From Desulfovibrionaceae bacterium (GTDB taxonomy: Bacteria > Desulfobacterota > Desulfovibrionia > Desulfovibrionales > Desulfovibrionaceae), in contig JAQVCS010000001.1 of NCBI GenBank assembly GCA_028689675.1, forward strand, positions 1 through 64,000: a DNA stretch of 64,000 nucleotides. Reading direction: 5' to 3'. Below the pieces are notes generated by a model. It did not search any database and was not told where the DNA came from. It saw nothing but the letters and a program-made list of their open reading frames with translations. Below, piece by piece: positions 53,877 through 63,371 of the stretch. The first letter of the stretch is position 1; every line of letters starts with the position of its first letter. The position numbers and the translations under genes are program-made.

Positions 53877-56800
53877 TACAGGCTTACCACACGTACATCG
53901 CCGCGTGTGCCCTTGATTTTACGGCGAAATTCCGTGCGCCAGTCTTCCCCGCCCAAGCGCTCGGCAAGCCATTCGGCAAGGTGCAGCACGGGGCGTTTAT
54001 CCTTCATGCGCAGCAAATTACGCCCCACGCCAATTTTGCACGAGGGGCAGCCCACCACCACAGGCCCATCATAGCCCTGCGCAAAGGCGGCTTCCAAATT
54101 GATGCGCTTGCGATCACGCAGCACATTATAAATTTGCGGCGAAGTGATAGAGCCCATGCCCGATTCTCCACAGCAGCCGGGGTTCAAAGCCACCTGCACA
54201 CCGCTGAAGTTGGTAATGGCATTGGCCAGCATGCTGCGGGCTTTAATTTTGTGCACATCTGCCCATTCGGCATGGCAAGAAGCATGGTACACAATGCTGC
54301 TGCCTTCGGCCAAGGGGAAGGCTATGCTTTCTTTGGGCAGCAAAGGCAAAACCAATTGCCCCACATCTTTTTGTGTCATATCAGGGAATTGCCCTGTAAG
54401 CCCACTGCGCTCTAAACTATCGCGGCAGGAACCGCAGGCCGTTACCAAATGTTTCAGCACAAAACCCTGCTTTGTCCAATGGCGCACCAGCTCGGCCAAG
54501 TGCTGCTTTACCTGCGCAAGGTTGTCTTGATACTGGGTTTCCATGCCCGCAGCCAGCAGGGCATAGCCGCAGCACATATGCTTGGGCGGCACAATAACGG
54601 CAAAGCCAGCCTTGAGCAGCAGCATAATGCTGGCCTGCCCTATGCGGTCGTAAAAGAGCGCCCCCCCGCAGCCGGGGAAGTAGAGCACAGCCGGCATGCC
54701 TGCCTGTGGCTCGGCAGGGGCAAACACATGCCCGCGCCCTAGCCGCAGTGATTCATACAAATTGGTATAGCCCATCTTAGGGCCTTTGCCCGAAAACATG
54801 GGGCTGGCAAAGCGCTTTTTTAGCCCTTCTGGCACAAAGCCCAATACATTATTTTGCATTTTCTGCCCCAGCGAGGCCATTTTTGCCGCCTTGGGCACAC
54901 GAATTTCTGGCGATCGCACCAGCCATTCCAAAGCCTTTTCTTTCACAGGGTGGCCGCCTGCACCTTCACGTTCCAGCAGGGCACGCAAGGTCAGGGCAAC
55001 ATCCCCCGAAGGAATTTTTACAGGGCAGTTGGCAGTGCAGCGCCCGCAACCTGTGCAATGTTCCACCACATCGCGCAAATAGGCCAGCAGCGTGTCGTCA
55101 ATTTTGGCCTTGTTCACCTGCGAATAATACACAGCCTCCAGCAGCATACCCAGCACCATATTTTTATTGCGCGGGTGATATTGCATAGAGCGCTCGGGGT
55201 AGCACATGCTGCACACCTGCTTGCATTTGCCGCAGCGCGTGCAGGTTTGAATGGTGCTGAGCAGGCTGATAAGCTGCTCTTTGCCGCTCAGGCCACTTTC
55301 ACGAATGTCATTGATGAGGCGGTTAAACGAAAAGGTAAAGGGGCGCACGGGCAATTCGCGGTGCACCAGCTTGGCGGGGTTCATCACATCGCGCGGGTCA
55401 ACACGCTCTTTAAATTCCCGCAGGGCGTCCATCTTTTCTTTATTCAAAAAGGCGATTTTTGTAATGCCTATGCCGTGCTCGCCCGAAACTTCCCCGCCCA
55501 TTTGCTGGGCTTCGGCCATAACGCGCATGGCTACTTCTTCGGCTTCTTCAAGCATATGCGCGTCATTGGAGTTTACAGGAATATTCACATGGCAATTGCC
55601 GTCGCCAGCATGCATGTGGCTGGCCACAATAATGCGGCAGGCATCCATATACTGCTGGATTTTCTCAATCTTATGAGCAAGATGTGGATATTTTTCTTTT
55701 ATTGCGCCCAAAAAGAGCGCCGCGTGCAGGGCAAGCTCTGTGTCTGAAGTATTTTCGGTAGCAATGTCCCCATTGGCGGCCTTGGTGGCAAAAACATATT
55801 CGCGGTTCAGGTCTTTATCATCCATAGGGAAGCCGGGCAGGCGGCCAATTTCTTGCAAAGCCCCACGGTAGGCAGCCCCCGCGCATTCTAGGTTCAGCTG
55901 CTCCAAAAAGAGCGCCCAGTCGGGAATGCGATCCATAGGAATGACCACGTCCTCATTCAGCTTAAAGCCAGAGGTGCGCTTGGCTATGGCCGAAAGCCTG
56001 TGGCGGTCTTCCCAAAAAAGCTCGCCTTCTTTTTCGTCCCGCGCCACAAGAATATCCACATTTTCCTGCTGCTCCACCACGGCAACAATTTCTTTAACGC
56101 AATTATCCAGCAAAAAGCTGTCGTCACCGTCTACCTGCAAAATAATTACTGAAATGGGCAGGCCGTCATATTTTTCAGATTTACGTTTATACTCAATAGC
56201 CTGCACATATTTGGCATTGAATTCTTCCAAAGCGGAAAGGTGGGCATAGTCCCCTTCTTCACGAATGCGGTTGCGCAAGGCCACCAGCTCGCGCACCACC
56301 ACAGCCGCAGGGTGCATAGAGCGGCCAAAAAATTCCAGCACCATCACGCGCTTTTCTTTGGGCTTTTTGTGCAACACAAAACAGGCTTCGGTAATAATAC
56401 CGTCCACGCCCTCTTTCTGCATGCCGGGCAGGCCGCCCAAAGCCTTGTTGGTCACGTCTTTGCCCAAGCCCGGCAGGCGAATTTCTGTACCCTTCAGGTG
56501 AATAACATTGCGCACGCCGCCGCTGGGGTCTTTCACCACAAAGACAGCATTTTCATCGGGCAAAATCTTATGACGCGGGTGATTTTCACGCTCCACCGTA
56601 ATAATTTCCCCTGTGGGGGTCACCATGCGCCACCACAGCAAATTATCCAGCGTTGTGCCATATTCAAAAGCGCAAGGCCCCCCAGCATTTTCCGAAACAT
56701 TGCCGCCAATGGTGGAAGCCTGCTTTGAGGCTGGGTCTACCGAAAGGAACATGCCTGCGCGGCCAGCAGCCGTAATGGCATCTTGCGTAATGACACCAGC

Positions 56801-57424
56801 CTGACACACCATGCTCATAGCTTCGCTATTAACAGGCTCTATCTTTGTCAGGCGCGTCATGCTGACAATAAGGGTGCGCTTGCGGGCTGGCACAGCCCCC
56901 CCTGTCATACCCGAGCCGCCGCCACGGGGAATAAGGGCAAATTTCATATCATTCGCCAGCTTGACCAGCGCGGCCACCTGCTCGGTGGTATCTGGCTCTA
57001 CCACCATCAAGGGCAGCTCCATACGCAGGTCTGTGGCATCGGTTGCGGTTTCGATGAGCGAAGCCGGGTTGCGTAAAATGCACTCATCGGGCAAAATTTC
57101 TTCCAGCGAGGTCAGCAAGGCGTGGCGAAAATCCTGCTCGGCATTATAAGCCGACCAGAACATGGTAATGCCTTCATTGATGGTATTGGCAAAGTGATGC
57201 GCCAGCGAAATGGATTCTTTTTCAAAACGGGCATACACACTGTGGCGCACGGTGTCGGCATCCACAAAAGGATTGTAGGCAACCAGAAAAAGTTCTTCAG
57301 CTATGGTAATGGCCAGCATGCGCACGGCTTCTGGCCATTCTTCAAATTCATTGATATTGATGCGCAAAATGCGGTTTACAACATAGCTGGGCGAGATTGA
57401 TATATGCGGGCCCTTGTGCGGCAT
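53876..57424 (-). CDS. FAD/iron-sulfur dehydrogenase fusion (D-lactate or glycolate dehydrogenase type)
   Basis: 1182 residues. In order: an N-terminal region (1-110), a VAO-type FAD domain with PRGGGSGMTGGAVP (about 165) and ASTIGGNVSENAGG, a FAD-oxidase C-terminal domain with HMHAGDGNCHVNIP and GEVSGEHGIGITK, two [4Fe-4S] motifs (CTRCGKCKQVC about 731, CTGCGRCTANC about 798), and two CCG-type heterodisulfide-reductase-like segments (CCGYAL about 950, CCGESG about 1086). This is GlcD and GlcF in one chain. Similar 1180-residue proteins are conserved in Desulfovibrio and regarded as lactate dehydrogenase candidates; the exact hydroxyacid is unproven. AAGGAG lies seven bases before the ATG at 57424. 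Confidence 0.88.
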   Translation of the reverse strand: MPHKGPHISISPSYVVNRILRININEFEEWPEAVRMLAITIAEELFLVAYNPFVDADTVRHSVYARFEKESISLAHHFANTINEGITMFWSAYNAEQDFRHALLTSLEEILPDECILRNPASLIETATDATDLRMELPLMVVEPDTTEQVAALVKLANDMKFALIPRGGGSGMTGGAVPARKRTLIVSMTRLTKIEPVNSEAMSMVCQAGVITQDAITAAGRAGMFLSVDPASKQASTIGGNVSENAGGPCAFEYGTTLDNLLWWRMVTPTGEIITVERENHPRHKILPDENAVFVVKDPSGGVRNVIHLKGTEIRLPGLGKDVTNKALGGLPGMQKEGVDGIITEACFVLHKKPKEKRVMVLEFFGRSMHPAAVVVRELVALRNRIREEGDYAHLSALEEFNAKYVQAIEYKRKSEKYDGLPISVIILQVDGDDSFLLDNCVKEIVAVVEQQENVDILVARDEKEGELFWEDRHRLSAIAKRTSGFKLNEDVVIPMDRIPDWALFLEQLNLECAGAAYRGALQEIGRLPGFPMDDKDLNREYVFATKAANGDIATENTSDTELALHAALFLGAIKEKYPHLAHKIEKIQQYMDACRIIVASHMHAGDGNCHVNIPVNSNDAHMLEEAEEVAMRVMAEAQQMGGEVSGEHGIGITKIAFLNKEKMDALREFKERVDPRDVMNPAKLVHRELPVRPFTFSFNRLINDIRESGLSGKEQLISLLSTIQTCTRCGKCKQVCSMCYPERSMQYHPRNKNMVLGMLLEAVYYSQVNKAKIDDTLLAYLRDVVEHCTGCGRCTANCPVKIPSGDVALTLRALLEREGAGGHPVKEKALEWLVRSPEIRVPKAAKMASLGQKMQNNVLGFVPEGLKKRFASPMFSGKGPKMGYTNLYESLRLGRGHVFAPAEPQAGMPAVLYFPGCGGALFYDRIGQASIMLLLKAGFAVIVPPKHMCCGYALLAAGMETQYQDNLAQVKQHLAELVRHWTKQGFVLKHLVTACGSCRDSLERSGLTGQFPDMTQKDVGQLVLPLLPKESIAFPLAEGSSIVYHASCHAEWADVHKIKARSMLANAITNFSGVQVALNPGCCGESGMGSITSPQIYNVLRDRKRINLEAAFAQGYDGPVVVGCPSCKIGVGRNLLRMKDKRPVLHLAEWLAERLGGEDWRTEFRRKIKGTRGDVRVVSL

Positions 57425-57779
57425 GGCGGGACTCCTTATTGTTAACTTTACTGCCCCGTGACATAGTGCAAAGGCAAAGTGCATAAAAGCCCTATGGCAT
57501 TGGGTAAGCAGTCAACCTACAACCTTTGTGAACACTTGGCAAGACTGCACCAGACCTGCGAACTCATAAAAATAAACTATAATACCATATGGTTATCTAG
57601 TGTAACTTTTTACGCAAGGCTGATTTTTTTCCAGAAAAGCAGAGAAATTTTCAGGAAGCACATTTCTTTTTTCCAAAAAAGTCATAGGCAGTTACGTCTT
57701 TTCGCTCTTGTTTTACTAAACAGTATTTGTTATCAGTTTGCGCAACACAGGGCACTTTTTCCTAGCCCAAGGAGCAAGC
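57425..57779. other. Divergent intergenic region, no gene seen
   Basis: About 355 AT-rich bases between the dehydrogenase and the membrane protein gene. It must hold both promoters, but no convincing hexamer pair, operator or hairpin was identified. Confidence 0.5.
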
Positions 57780-58754
57780 ATGGCGCTTATTTATCGACTG
57801 GAGCCGCTTACCTATATTTATGACTGGCTGCACTCTCATTGGGAAAACCCCATTGTGGAGCGCCGCGTGGCCTGCCTTATTTTTATCTTTTTTTTGCTGG
57901 CTTTGATGGGCATAGAAATAAACAGGCAGGGCTGGCTGCCGCCCTCGCTTGCTATGCTGACGCCAAGCAATCATTTTCATGCCATCAACCTTGCTTTTAC
58001 CCTTATTTTGGGGGTGGAAATGATGGGGCTGATTATGAGCCTGTCCATTTCGCTCTCCCGCTCGCTGGGCAAGCAATTTGAAATTTTGGCGCTTATTTTG
58101 CTGCGCGATGCCTTTAAAGAGCTTTCGCACCTACCAGAGCCAGTGGCTATTGGCAGCAACCTTGACCCGCTTATTCATATTGGCCTGTATGCTCTGGGCG
58201 CGCTGGCCATTTTTATCTGCCTTGGTTTTTACTATCGCCTGCGGCTTTTTCAGCATTACATACAATCGCCAGAAATGCGTATGCGTTATGTGCTGAGCAA
58301 AAAACTGATGGGGCTGGGGCTTTTTTCTATTTTTACCTTTATTGCCCTGCGCGATTTATGGGTATTTTTCTGCACAGGGCAAGACCAGCGCTTTTTTGAA
58401 ACCATTTATACCGTGCTGCTTTTTTCAGACGTCACGCTAGTGCTGCTTTCACAGCATTTTATGCCTTCCTTCCATGCTGTTTTTCGCAATTCGGGTTTTG
58501 TTATCGGCACCTTGCTGATGCGGCTTTCTCTGTCAACCAATGCGCCTTATGACGTTGCTGCCAGCATTTTTGCCGCTGTTTTTGTAGTGGTGCTCACATG
58601 GTCAACCTCGTATTTTGCCCCCGAGGCCATGAAGGGCAAGCCCAACGAAATTTCAGATACAGAGCGCGGGCTGGCAGAAAGAAAGCAAGCCAAACAGCAG
58701 GAACAAAAACAAAAAAAATACCGCAAAAATAATTTGCGGCGGCGCAACACCTAG
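57780..58754 (+). CDS. Multi-pass inner-membrane protein of unknown function
   Basis: 324 residues. About seven hydrophobic segments are visible, starting near residues 30-48, 60-85 and 130-150. The last 50 residues are a charged Lys/Gln/Arg tail (RKQAKQQEQKQKKYRKNNLR), probably cytoplasmic and perhaps nucleic-acid binding. No family motif was recognised. AAGGAG lies six bases before the ATG. It is divergent from the dehydrogenase gene. Confidence 0.75.
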   Translation: MALIYRLEPLTYIYDWLHSHWENPIVERRVACLIFIFFLLALMGIEINRQGWLPPSLAMLTPSNHFHAINLAFTLILGVEMMGLIMSLSISLSRSLGKQFEILALILLRDAFKELSHLPEPVAIGSNLDPLIHIGLYALGALAIFICLGFYYRLRLFQHYIQSPEMRMRYVLSKKLMGLGLFSIFTFIALRDLWVFFCTGQDQRFFETIYTVLLFSDVTLVLLSQHFMPSFHAVFRNSGFVIGTLLMRLSLSTNAPYDVAASIFAAVFVVVLTWSTSYFAPEAMKGKPNEISDTERGLAERKQAKQQEQKQKKYRKNNLRRRNT

Positions 58755-58909
58755 GCTGTGCGCCTAGGGTGTGTGAACACGCCAAAAATTTTATTTGCTG
58801 GCAAGGAAGACGAGGCTTGTATGCAGGCAGTGTGCGCTTATGGTACTCGACGGCAATAAAAGCTGAAGCCTAGCACCGCCAGCAGGCATGAAGGGAGCGT
58901 TCACACGGC

Positions 58910-60065
58910 CTAATGCAGCTTTAAGGACGCCGCGGCTACCAAGGCCGTCAATACAGCCACAAGAGCAAAGACAGTGTGCAAGCCAAAGCTGTGCGCCACA
59001 AAGCCCATCATGGCTGGCCCTGCAAGAATGCCCAAATAGCCCACCGAGGTTACGGCCGTTAGCGCAAGGCTGGCTGGCATTGCCTGCTGCTTGCCCGCCA
59101 GTGAATACAACACTGGCGCCATATTTGAAGCCCCCGCCCCTGCCAGCGCAAAGCCAGCCAAGCATAGCCAAGCCCAAGGGGAGCAGCTTATCAGCACAAA
59201 GCCCAGCACAGCTACAAGCCCGCCGCCAGCAAAAATGGCCTTGGAGCCGCAAAGCTGCACCAGCCTGTCGCCTATCAGGCGCCCTGTGGTGCAGGTGGCC
59301 GAAAACAGTCCAAAAGATAAGGTGCCCCATGCTGGGTCTACCTGCATGACGCTGTTCATAAACAACGCGCCCCAGTCCATCACCACCCCTTCCCCAAGGT
59401 AGATGACAAAGCACATGCCCCCCATCAGCAGCACCAGCCCACGCGGCATAACAAAAAGCGGTGCAGGCTTGCCGCCCTCGCGCCCATAAGGCAAAAAATG
59501 CCGCGCACAAAACAGCACCAGCACGGCCAAAGCGCAGGCAGAAACACAACATACAGCCACAGGCGGCGGTGTGCCCACGGCAAACAACAAAGCCATGCAG
59601 CAGGCGCCCCCTATGCAGCCCACATTATACATAGCATGCAGGCCAGACATCATACTGCGCCCCAAAGCCTTTTCAAGCAGCACAGCCTGCATATTCATAG
59701 CAACGTCAATAATGCCCAGCTGAAGCCCAAAAAGCAGCAAGCACAGCCCCACCCAGCCCGCTGTGGGCACAAGGGCAGCACAGCATACAAAAAGCCCCCG
59801 CTATGCCCACAGTCAGCACCCTGCGGCAGCCTGCGCGCTCTGTCAGCACGCCAGCCACGGGCATGGCAAGCACTGCCCCCAAACCTACGCATAGCAACAG
59901 CATGCCAAGGGCAGCTTCATCTACTGCAAGGCGCATTTTTGTATAGGGCACAAGCGCTGCCCAGCCAGAAAAGTGCAGACCCAAGAGACAATAGCCAAGG
60001 CGAGCCGCTACGACCACAGAAGATTTTATGCTCGAATGAGCCGCTACAGGGGCACAAGCACACAT
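58910..60065 (-). pseudogene. MFS transporter interrupted by a frameshift
   Basis: Two overlapping frames together form one major-facilitator protein of about 385 residues. The first (start 60065, preceded by GAGGTGAT) encodes the first helices and the loop VLTERAGCRRVLTVG. It must switch frame near 59780-59795 to continue as PTAGWVGLCLLLFGLQLG and the remaining nine or so helices to 58910. The shift zone holds GGGGG and TTTTT runs, so slippage, mutation or a sequencing error could explain it. The resemblance is to YbjJ-like drug or sugar efflux transporters. Substrate unknown. If unrepaired, the product is about 119 residues and non-functional. Confidence 0.75.
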
Positions 60066-60269
60066 GGTATCACCTCGTAAAAAATATGCGGCTTATGCCG
60101 CCAGCGCAGATGAACAGTAAAAACGGATAGAGACTCTGCAACTTTTTGCCACAAAAGTAGTCTGGGCGAACTTTTCCTACCCTTACATGCGTATTGCACA
60201 GTACATTTGCTCTGCGGGCGCATTCTCTAAATCATTTGCCCCCGTCCAGCAAGTAAAAAATGTTTTTAT
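60066..60269. other. Short intergenic region
   Basis: Leader of the MFS gene on one side and trailer of the PEP-synthase-like gene on the other. Apart from the MFS ribosome-binding site nothing specific is seen. Confidence 0.4.
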
Positions 60270-60302
60270 AAAAAAAGCCCCCGCCACAGGCATGACGAGG
60301 GC
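60270..60302 (-). terminator. Terminator of the kinase/regulator/PEP-synthase-like operon
   Basis: GCCCCCG/CGAGGGC stem (60277-60283 with 60296-60302, one mismatch), followed on the minus strand by seven T residues, 24 bases past the stop. Confidence 0.82.
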
Positions 60303-60325
60303 AAAAAAAGGCAAAAAAACAAAAC

Positions 60326-62971
60326 TCAGGCTGCGCCGCGTTCCATAATCATGGTGGTTTCCGCAAGCAATTTTTCTTCTATACGCTGCACCATGCCGGG
60401 GCGGTTCATAACCATATCTATTTGGCGTGTGTGCAGCAACAAATGCCCCAGCACAGCCACACGCCGCAATGAGGCATGCTGATCACGGCCTTCAGCAATG
60501 GCAAACAGGGCATCACTTTTTACATCACAACGAAAGCCCTGCGCCTCAAGCACACGCGCCACCATGTGTGCGCGCGTAATACGGCGCTCTGCCGAGGCTG
60601 CCCCGCCCTTAAACTGGAAGCTCACATAATTTTCATGAGGGTTTTCGGTAACATTGGCATCTACAGTGCAAAAATGGTAACCAAAACGAGCCTGTAGGTT
60701 TACATAGTTGCGGTCGATAATAAAAAAGTTCTTTTGCTGCATGGCATTTTCTGCCATCGTTTCCAGCTGCGGCTTCATGGTGCTTTCCATAACCACACTC
60801 ATAAAGCCAGAGGCATCTATAGAAGGCGGCCCTTCCCAAGGCACAGAGGTCATACCTTCCCACAGGGCAAGCAGGGGCTGACACTGAATATTGTCCAGCT
60901 CCACCGTTGAACCGGTGACAGGCTTTTTAAAGCCGTCAGCCATGTCCATAATCCAATATTGCAGCTTTTTGCCCACTTTGAGCTGCTTGCCATAGGTTTT
61001 GCTGCTGGTGCTGTCTTCCTGATCAAAAAGCAGTGAAACAGCCTTTTCATGGCAAAAACGTGTAATATCGTGCAGGGTTTCGCAATAGGCAGGGGCAAAG
61101 TGCTCCGACTCGGGATCAAGCAAGTTCAGGGGCACAATAAAGGGCACAATGCTTTCCAGCGCGGCATACACAGGGCTGCTGGCCATGGGGTTGTGCGCTG
61201 GGGCGGGCGGCACAATGTCTTCATACAGGCCGTCATACACAGCGCGCGCCTGCGTATCCACCGTGACCTCTTTGCCGTCCAGCACTGTGGTGGCATGGCT
61301 AATGCCAAAGAGCGCTGGCAAGCCATATTCCCGCGCAACCGAGGCCAAATGCCCCGCAGTGCCACCAGCTTCGCACACCAGCGCAGCCGCACGGGGCAGC
61401 AAGGTGGCCCAATAGGGCTGCGCCTGCTCCACCACCAGCACGCCGCCGCGCGGAAAGGATAAAATATCCCGCTCACGCCGCGCCACAAAGGCACTGCCCA
61501 GCCCCACGCCAGCGCTGGCAACCACGCCACCCTGCGCTAACAGGGGCAAATTGGTGCGCAGGTGGCGCTGCGCCTCTTCCTGCTCTGCATTGCTCTGCTC
61601 TTCTTCAACAGGCTGTGCTGTTTTTAAGGCGCGGCTTTGCAGCAACACAATGCCGCCATCGGCAGTAATCGCCCATTCCACATCCTGCGCTGCACCATAA
61701 TATTCTTCCAGCATCAGCGCCATACGCGCCACGGCACAGGCCTGTTCTGGCCTAAGCGCAGGCTGTGCCTGCTCGGCTTCAGTCAAATCTAGGCTTACAA
61801 GCCCCTGCTCGGGGTCATTGCGCAAGCGCCATGTCTGGTTGCCGCGCTGGGTATCCAAAAGCACAGGGGGGAAGGCGCGAGAGCAGCGGAACATATCGGG
61901 CGAAAAAGAGCCATCGACCACAGGCTTTGGCAGGCCGTGCACAGCGTTGATAACAATGTGCGGCTGCCCCCCAGCCACTTCGGGCGCAGGTGTGGGGTTT
62001 TGCGAATAGGCAACCCCGCCAGCCACAGCATCCACCATCACCAGCACCCCCACGCACATGGGCACACTGTCGTCCAAAATGCCGCGGGTAAAGCGGTAGC
62101 TCATGGCGGCAACACTGTATTTGCTGGCAATAATTTCGCGCCACACGTCCAAAGCGTCATTGGCTTCAATAGAAAGCTCTGTGCTGAACTGCCCTGCAAA
62201 CGAGGCGTCTTTCACATCTTCATCCACAGCAGAAGAGCGCAGGGCAAGACGCAGGTCTTTACCATAGCGCACGCGCAAAGGCTCTAAGGCTTCTTCAAAA
62301 GCCCGCGCCAATTCTTGCGGCACAACAGCCATATAAATGCGCTGCTGTATGGCATGGGATAATTCCAGCAGACTTTTCAAGTCGCTACTGTCTGTTTGCT
62401 GAATGCGCAGGTCTATCGATTCCTGCAAATTATTTACAGCCATAAAAAGATTGTAGCCTGCAGCGGTAACAGCAAAACCATCGGGCACGGGCAGGTTCAC
62501 ATGGTTTGCCACCTCGCCAAGCTGTGCCATTTTGCCGCCCACAAGGGAAACATCACTGGCGCGAATTTCACTTAAGGGCAGCACAAGAGGCCCTTCATGC
62601 GAGGGGGGCACATAGCCCAAGTGCTTATCAATATTGCGGGCTATGCGTGAAAAGGCAGGCTTGAGGTCTTCATACGCACGGTCAGAGAGGGCATTCAAAT
62701 TGTTGATCATTTGAAATACCGCAGCCACAGAGCGAGCCGCTGCCGAGCGCACATAGGTCATATCAAAAGGGCGGTAGCCCCCCTTGGCCTTGGGGGTCAT
62801 GCGCTCTTCTATATCGGCCATAATTTCCAGCGCGGCCTTGTTGGCGGCAAGCAAACGGCGAAAATGCAGGCAGCGCGCCTGCATTTGCAAACGCAGGGCT
62901 TCTGCCGCTTCATCCACCACAGCAGGGCTTGAGCCGCCAAAAAAGCGTTTTATGCCGTCAAACAGGCTCAT
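60326..62971 (-). CDS. PEP-synthase-like protein with atypical C-terminal domain
   Basis: 881 residues. A helical N-terminal region (1-135) of unknown type is followed by a PPDK/PpsA ATP-grasp domain (about 140-445: LVGGKMAQLGEVANHVNLPV, next residues PDGFAV; LRSSAVDEDVKDASFAGQFS) and a phosphohistidine swivel domain (about 500-580) with His541 in CEAGGTAGHLASVAREYGLP. The C-terminal 300 residues do not show the TIM-barrel motifs of PEP synthase, so the phosphate acceptor may not be pyruvate. It overlaps the response regulator stop by four bases (ATGA), implying coupled synthesis. Function unproven: a variant phosphotransferase or a regulated PEP synthase. Confidence 0.78.
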   Translation of the reverse strand: MSLFDGIKRFFGGSSPAVVDEAAEALRLQMQARCLHFRRLLAANKAALEIMADIEERMTPKAKGGYRPFDMTYVRSAAARSVAAVFQMINNLNALSDRAYEDLKPAFSRIARNIDKHLGYVPPSHEGPLVLPLSEIRASDVSLVGGKMAQLGEVANHVNLPVPDGFAVTAAGYNLFMAVNNLQESIDLRIQQTDSSDLKSLLELSHAIQQRIYMAVVPQELARAFEEALEPLRVRYGKDLRLALRSSAVDEDVKDASFAGQFSTELSIEANDALDVWREIIASKYSVAAMSYRFTRGILDDSVPMCVGVLVMVDAVAGGVAYSQNPTPAPEVAGGQPHIVINAVHGLPKPVVDGSFSPDMFRCSRAFPPVLLDTQRGNQTWRLRNDPEQGLVSLDLTEAEQAQPALRPEQACAVARMALMLEEYYGAAQDVEWAITADGGIVLLQSRALKTAQPVEEEQSNAEQEEAQRHLRTNLPLLAQGGVVASAGVGLGSAFVARRERDILSFPRGGVLVVEQAQPYWATLLPRAAALVCEAGGTAGHLASVAREYGLPALFGISHATTVLDGKEVTVDTQARAVYDGLYEDIVPPAPAHNPMASSPVYAALESIVPFIVPLNLLDPESEHFAPAYCETLHDITRFCHEKAVSLLFDQEDSTSSKTYGKQLKVGKKLQYWIMDMADGFKKPVTGSTVELDNIQCQPLLALWEGMTSVPWEGPPSIDASGFMSVVMESTMKPQLETMAENAMQQKNFFIIDRNYVNLQARFGYHFCTVDANVTENPHENYVSFQFKGGAASAERRITRAHMVARVLEAQGFRCDVKSDALFAIAEGRDQHASLRRVAVLGHLLLHTRQIDMVMNRPGMVQRIEEKLLAETTMIMERGAA

Positions 62972-63345
62972 ACAGGCAGCGCTCCCGTTCGGGCGGCATC
63001 CTCCAGCTTGATAATAAGCTCATTGATAGCAATGGGCTTGAGCAAATAATCAAAAGCGCCCAGCTCCATACCCGAAACCGCCACGCTCAAGCTGGCATGG
63101 CCAGTAAGCAGAATAACGGGCAGCGAAGGGGCAATTTGCTTCATGCGGTGCAGGCCTTCCAGCCCATCCATGCCGGGCATACGCACGTCCATTACCACGG
63201 CATTAAAGGGTGGGTTCATTTTCATCACCAGCTTTACGGCATCGCTGGCATTATTGGCCGTTGTCACCTGAATGTCGCGGTGTTCCAATCTTTTTTGAAT
63301 AAGCGAAAGGAATTCTACTTCATCGTCAACAATCAAAACATGCAT
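62968..63345 (-). CDS. Single-domain response regulator (CheY-like)
   Basis: 125 residues, a receiver domain only. Asp53 in VVMDVRMPG is the phosphoacceptor, with Asp7/Asp8 and Lys103 (YLLKPI). No DNA-binding domain, so it should act by protein contact. Its stop overlaps the start of the PEP-synthase-like gene, and it lies 26 bases after a histidine kinase gene, so the three probably form one pathway in which the regulator acts on the phosphotransferase. Confidence 0.92.
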   Translation of the reverse strand: MHVLIVDDEVEFLSLIQKRLEHRDIQVTTANNASDAVKLVMKMNPPFNAVVMDVRMPGMDGLEGLHRMKQIAPSLPVILLTGHASLSVAVSGMELGAFDYLLKPIAINELIIKLEDAARTGALPV

Positions 63346-63371
63346 AAGGCTGCTCCCTGTCGATGGAAGGA

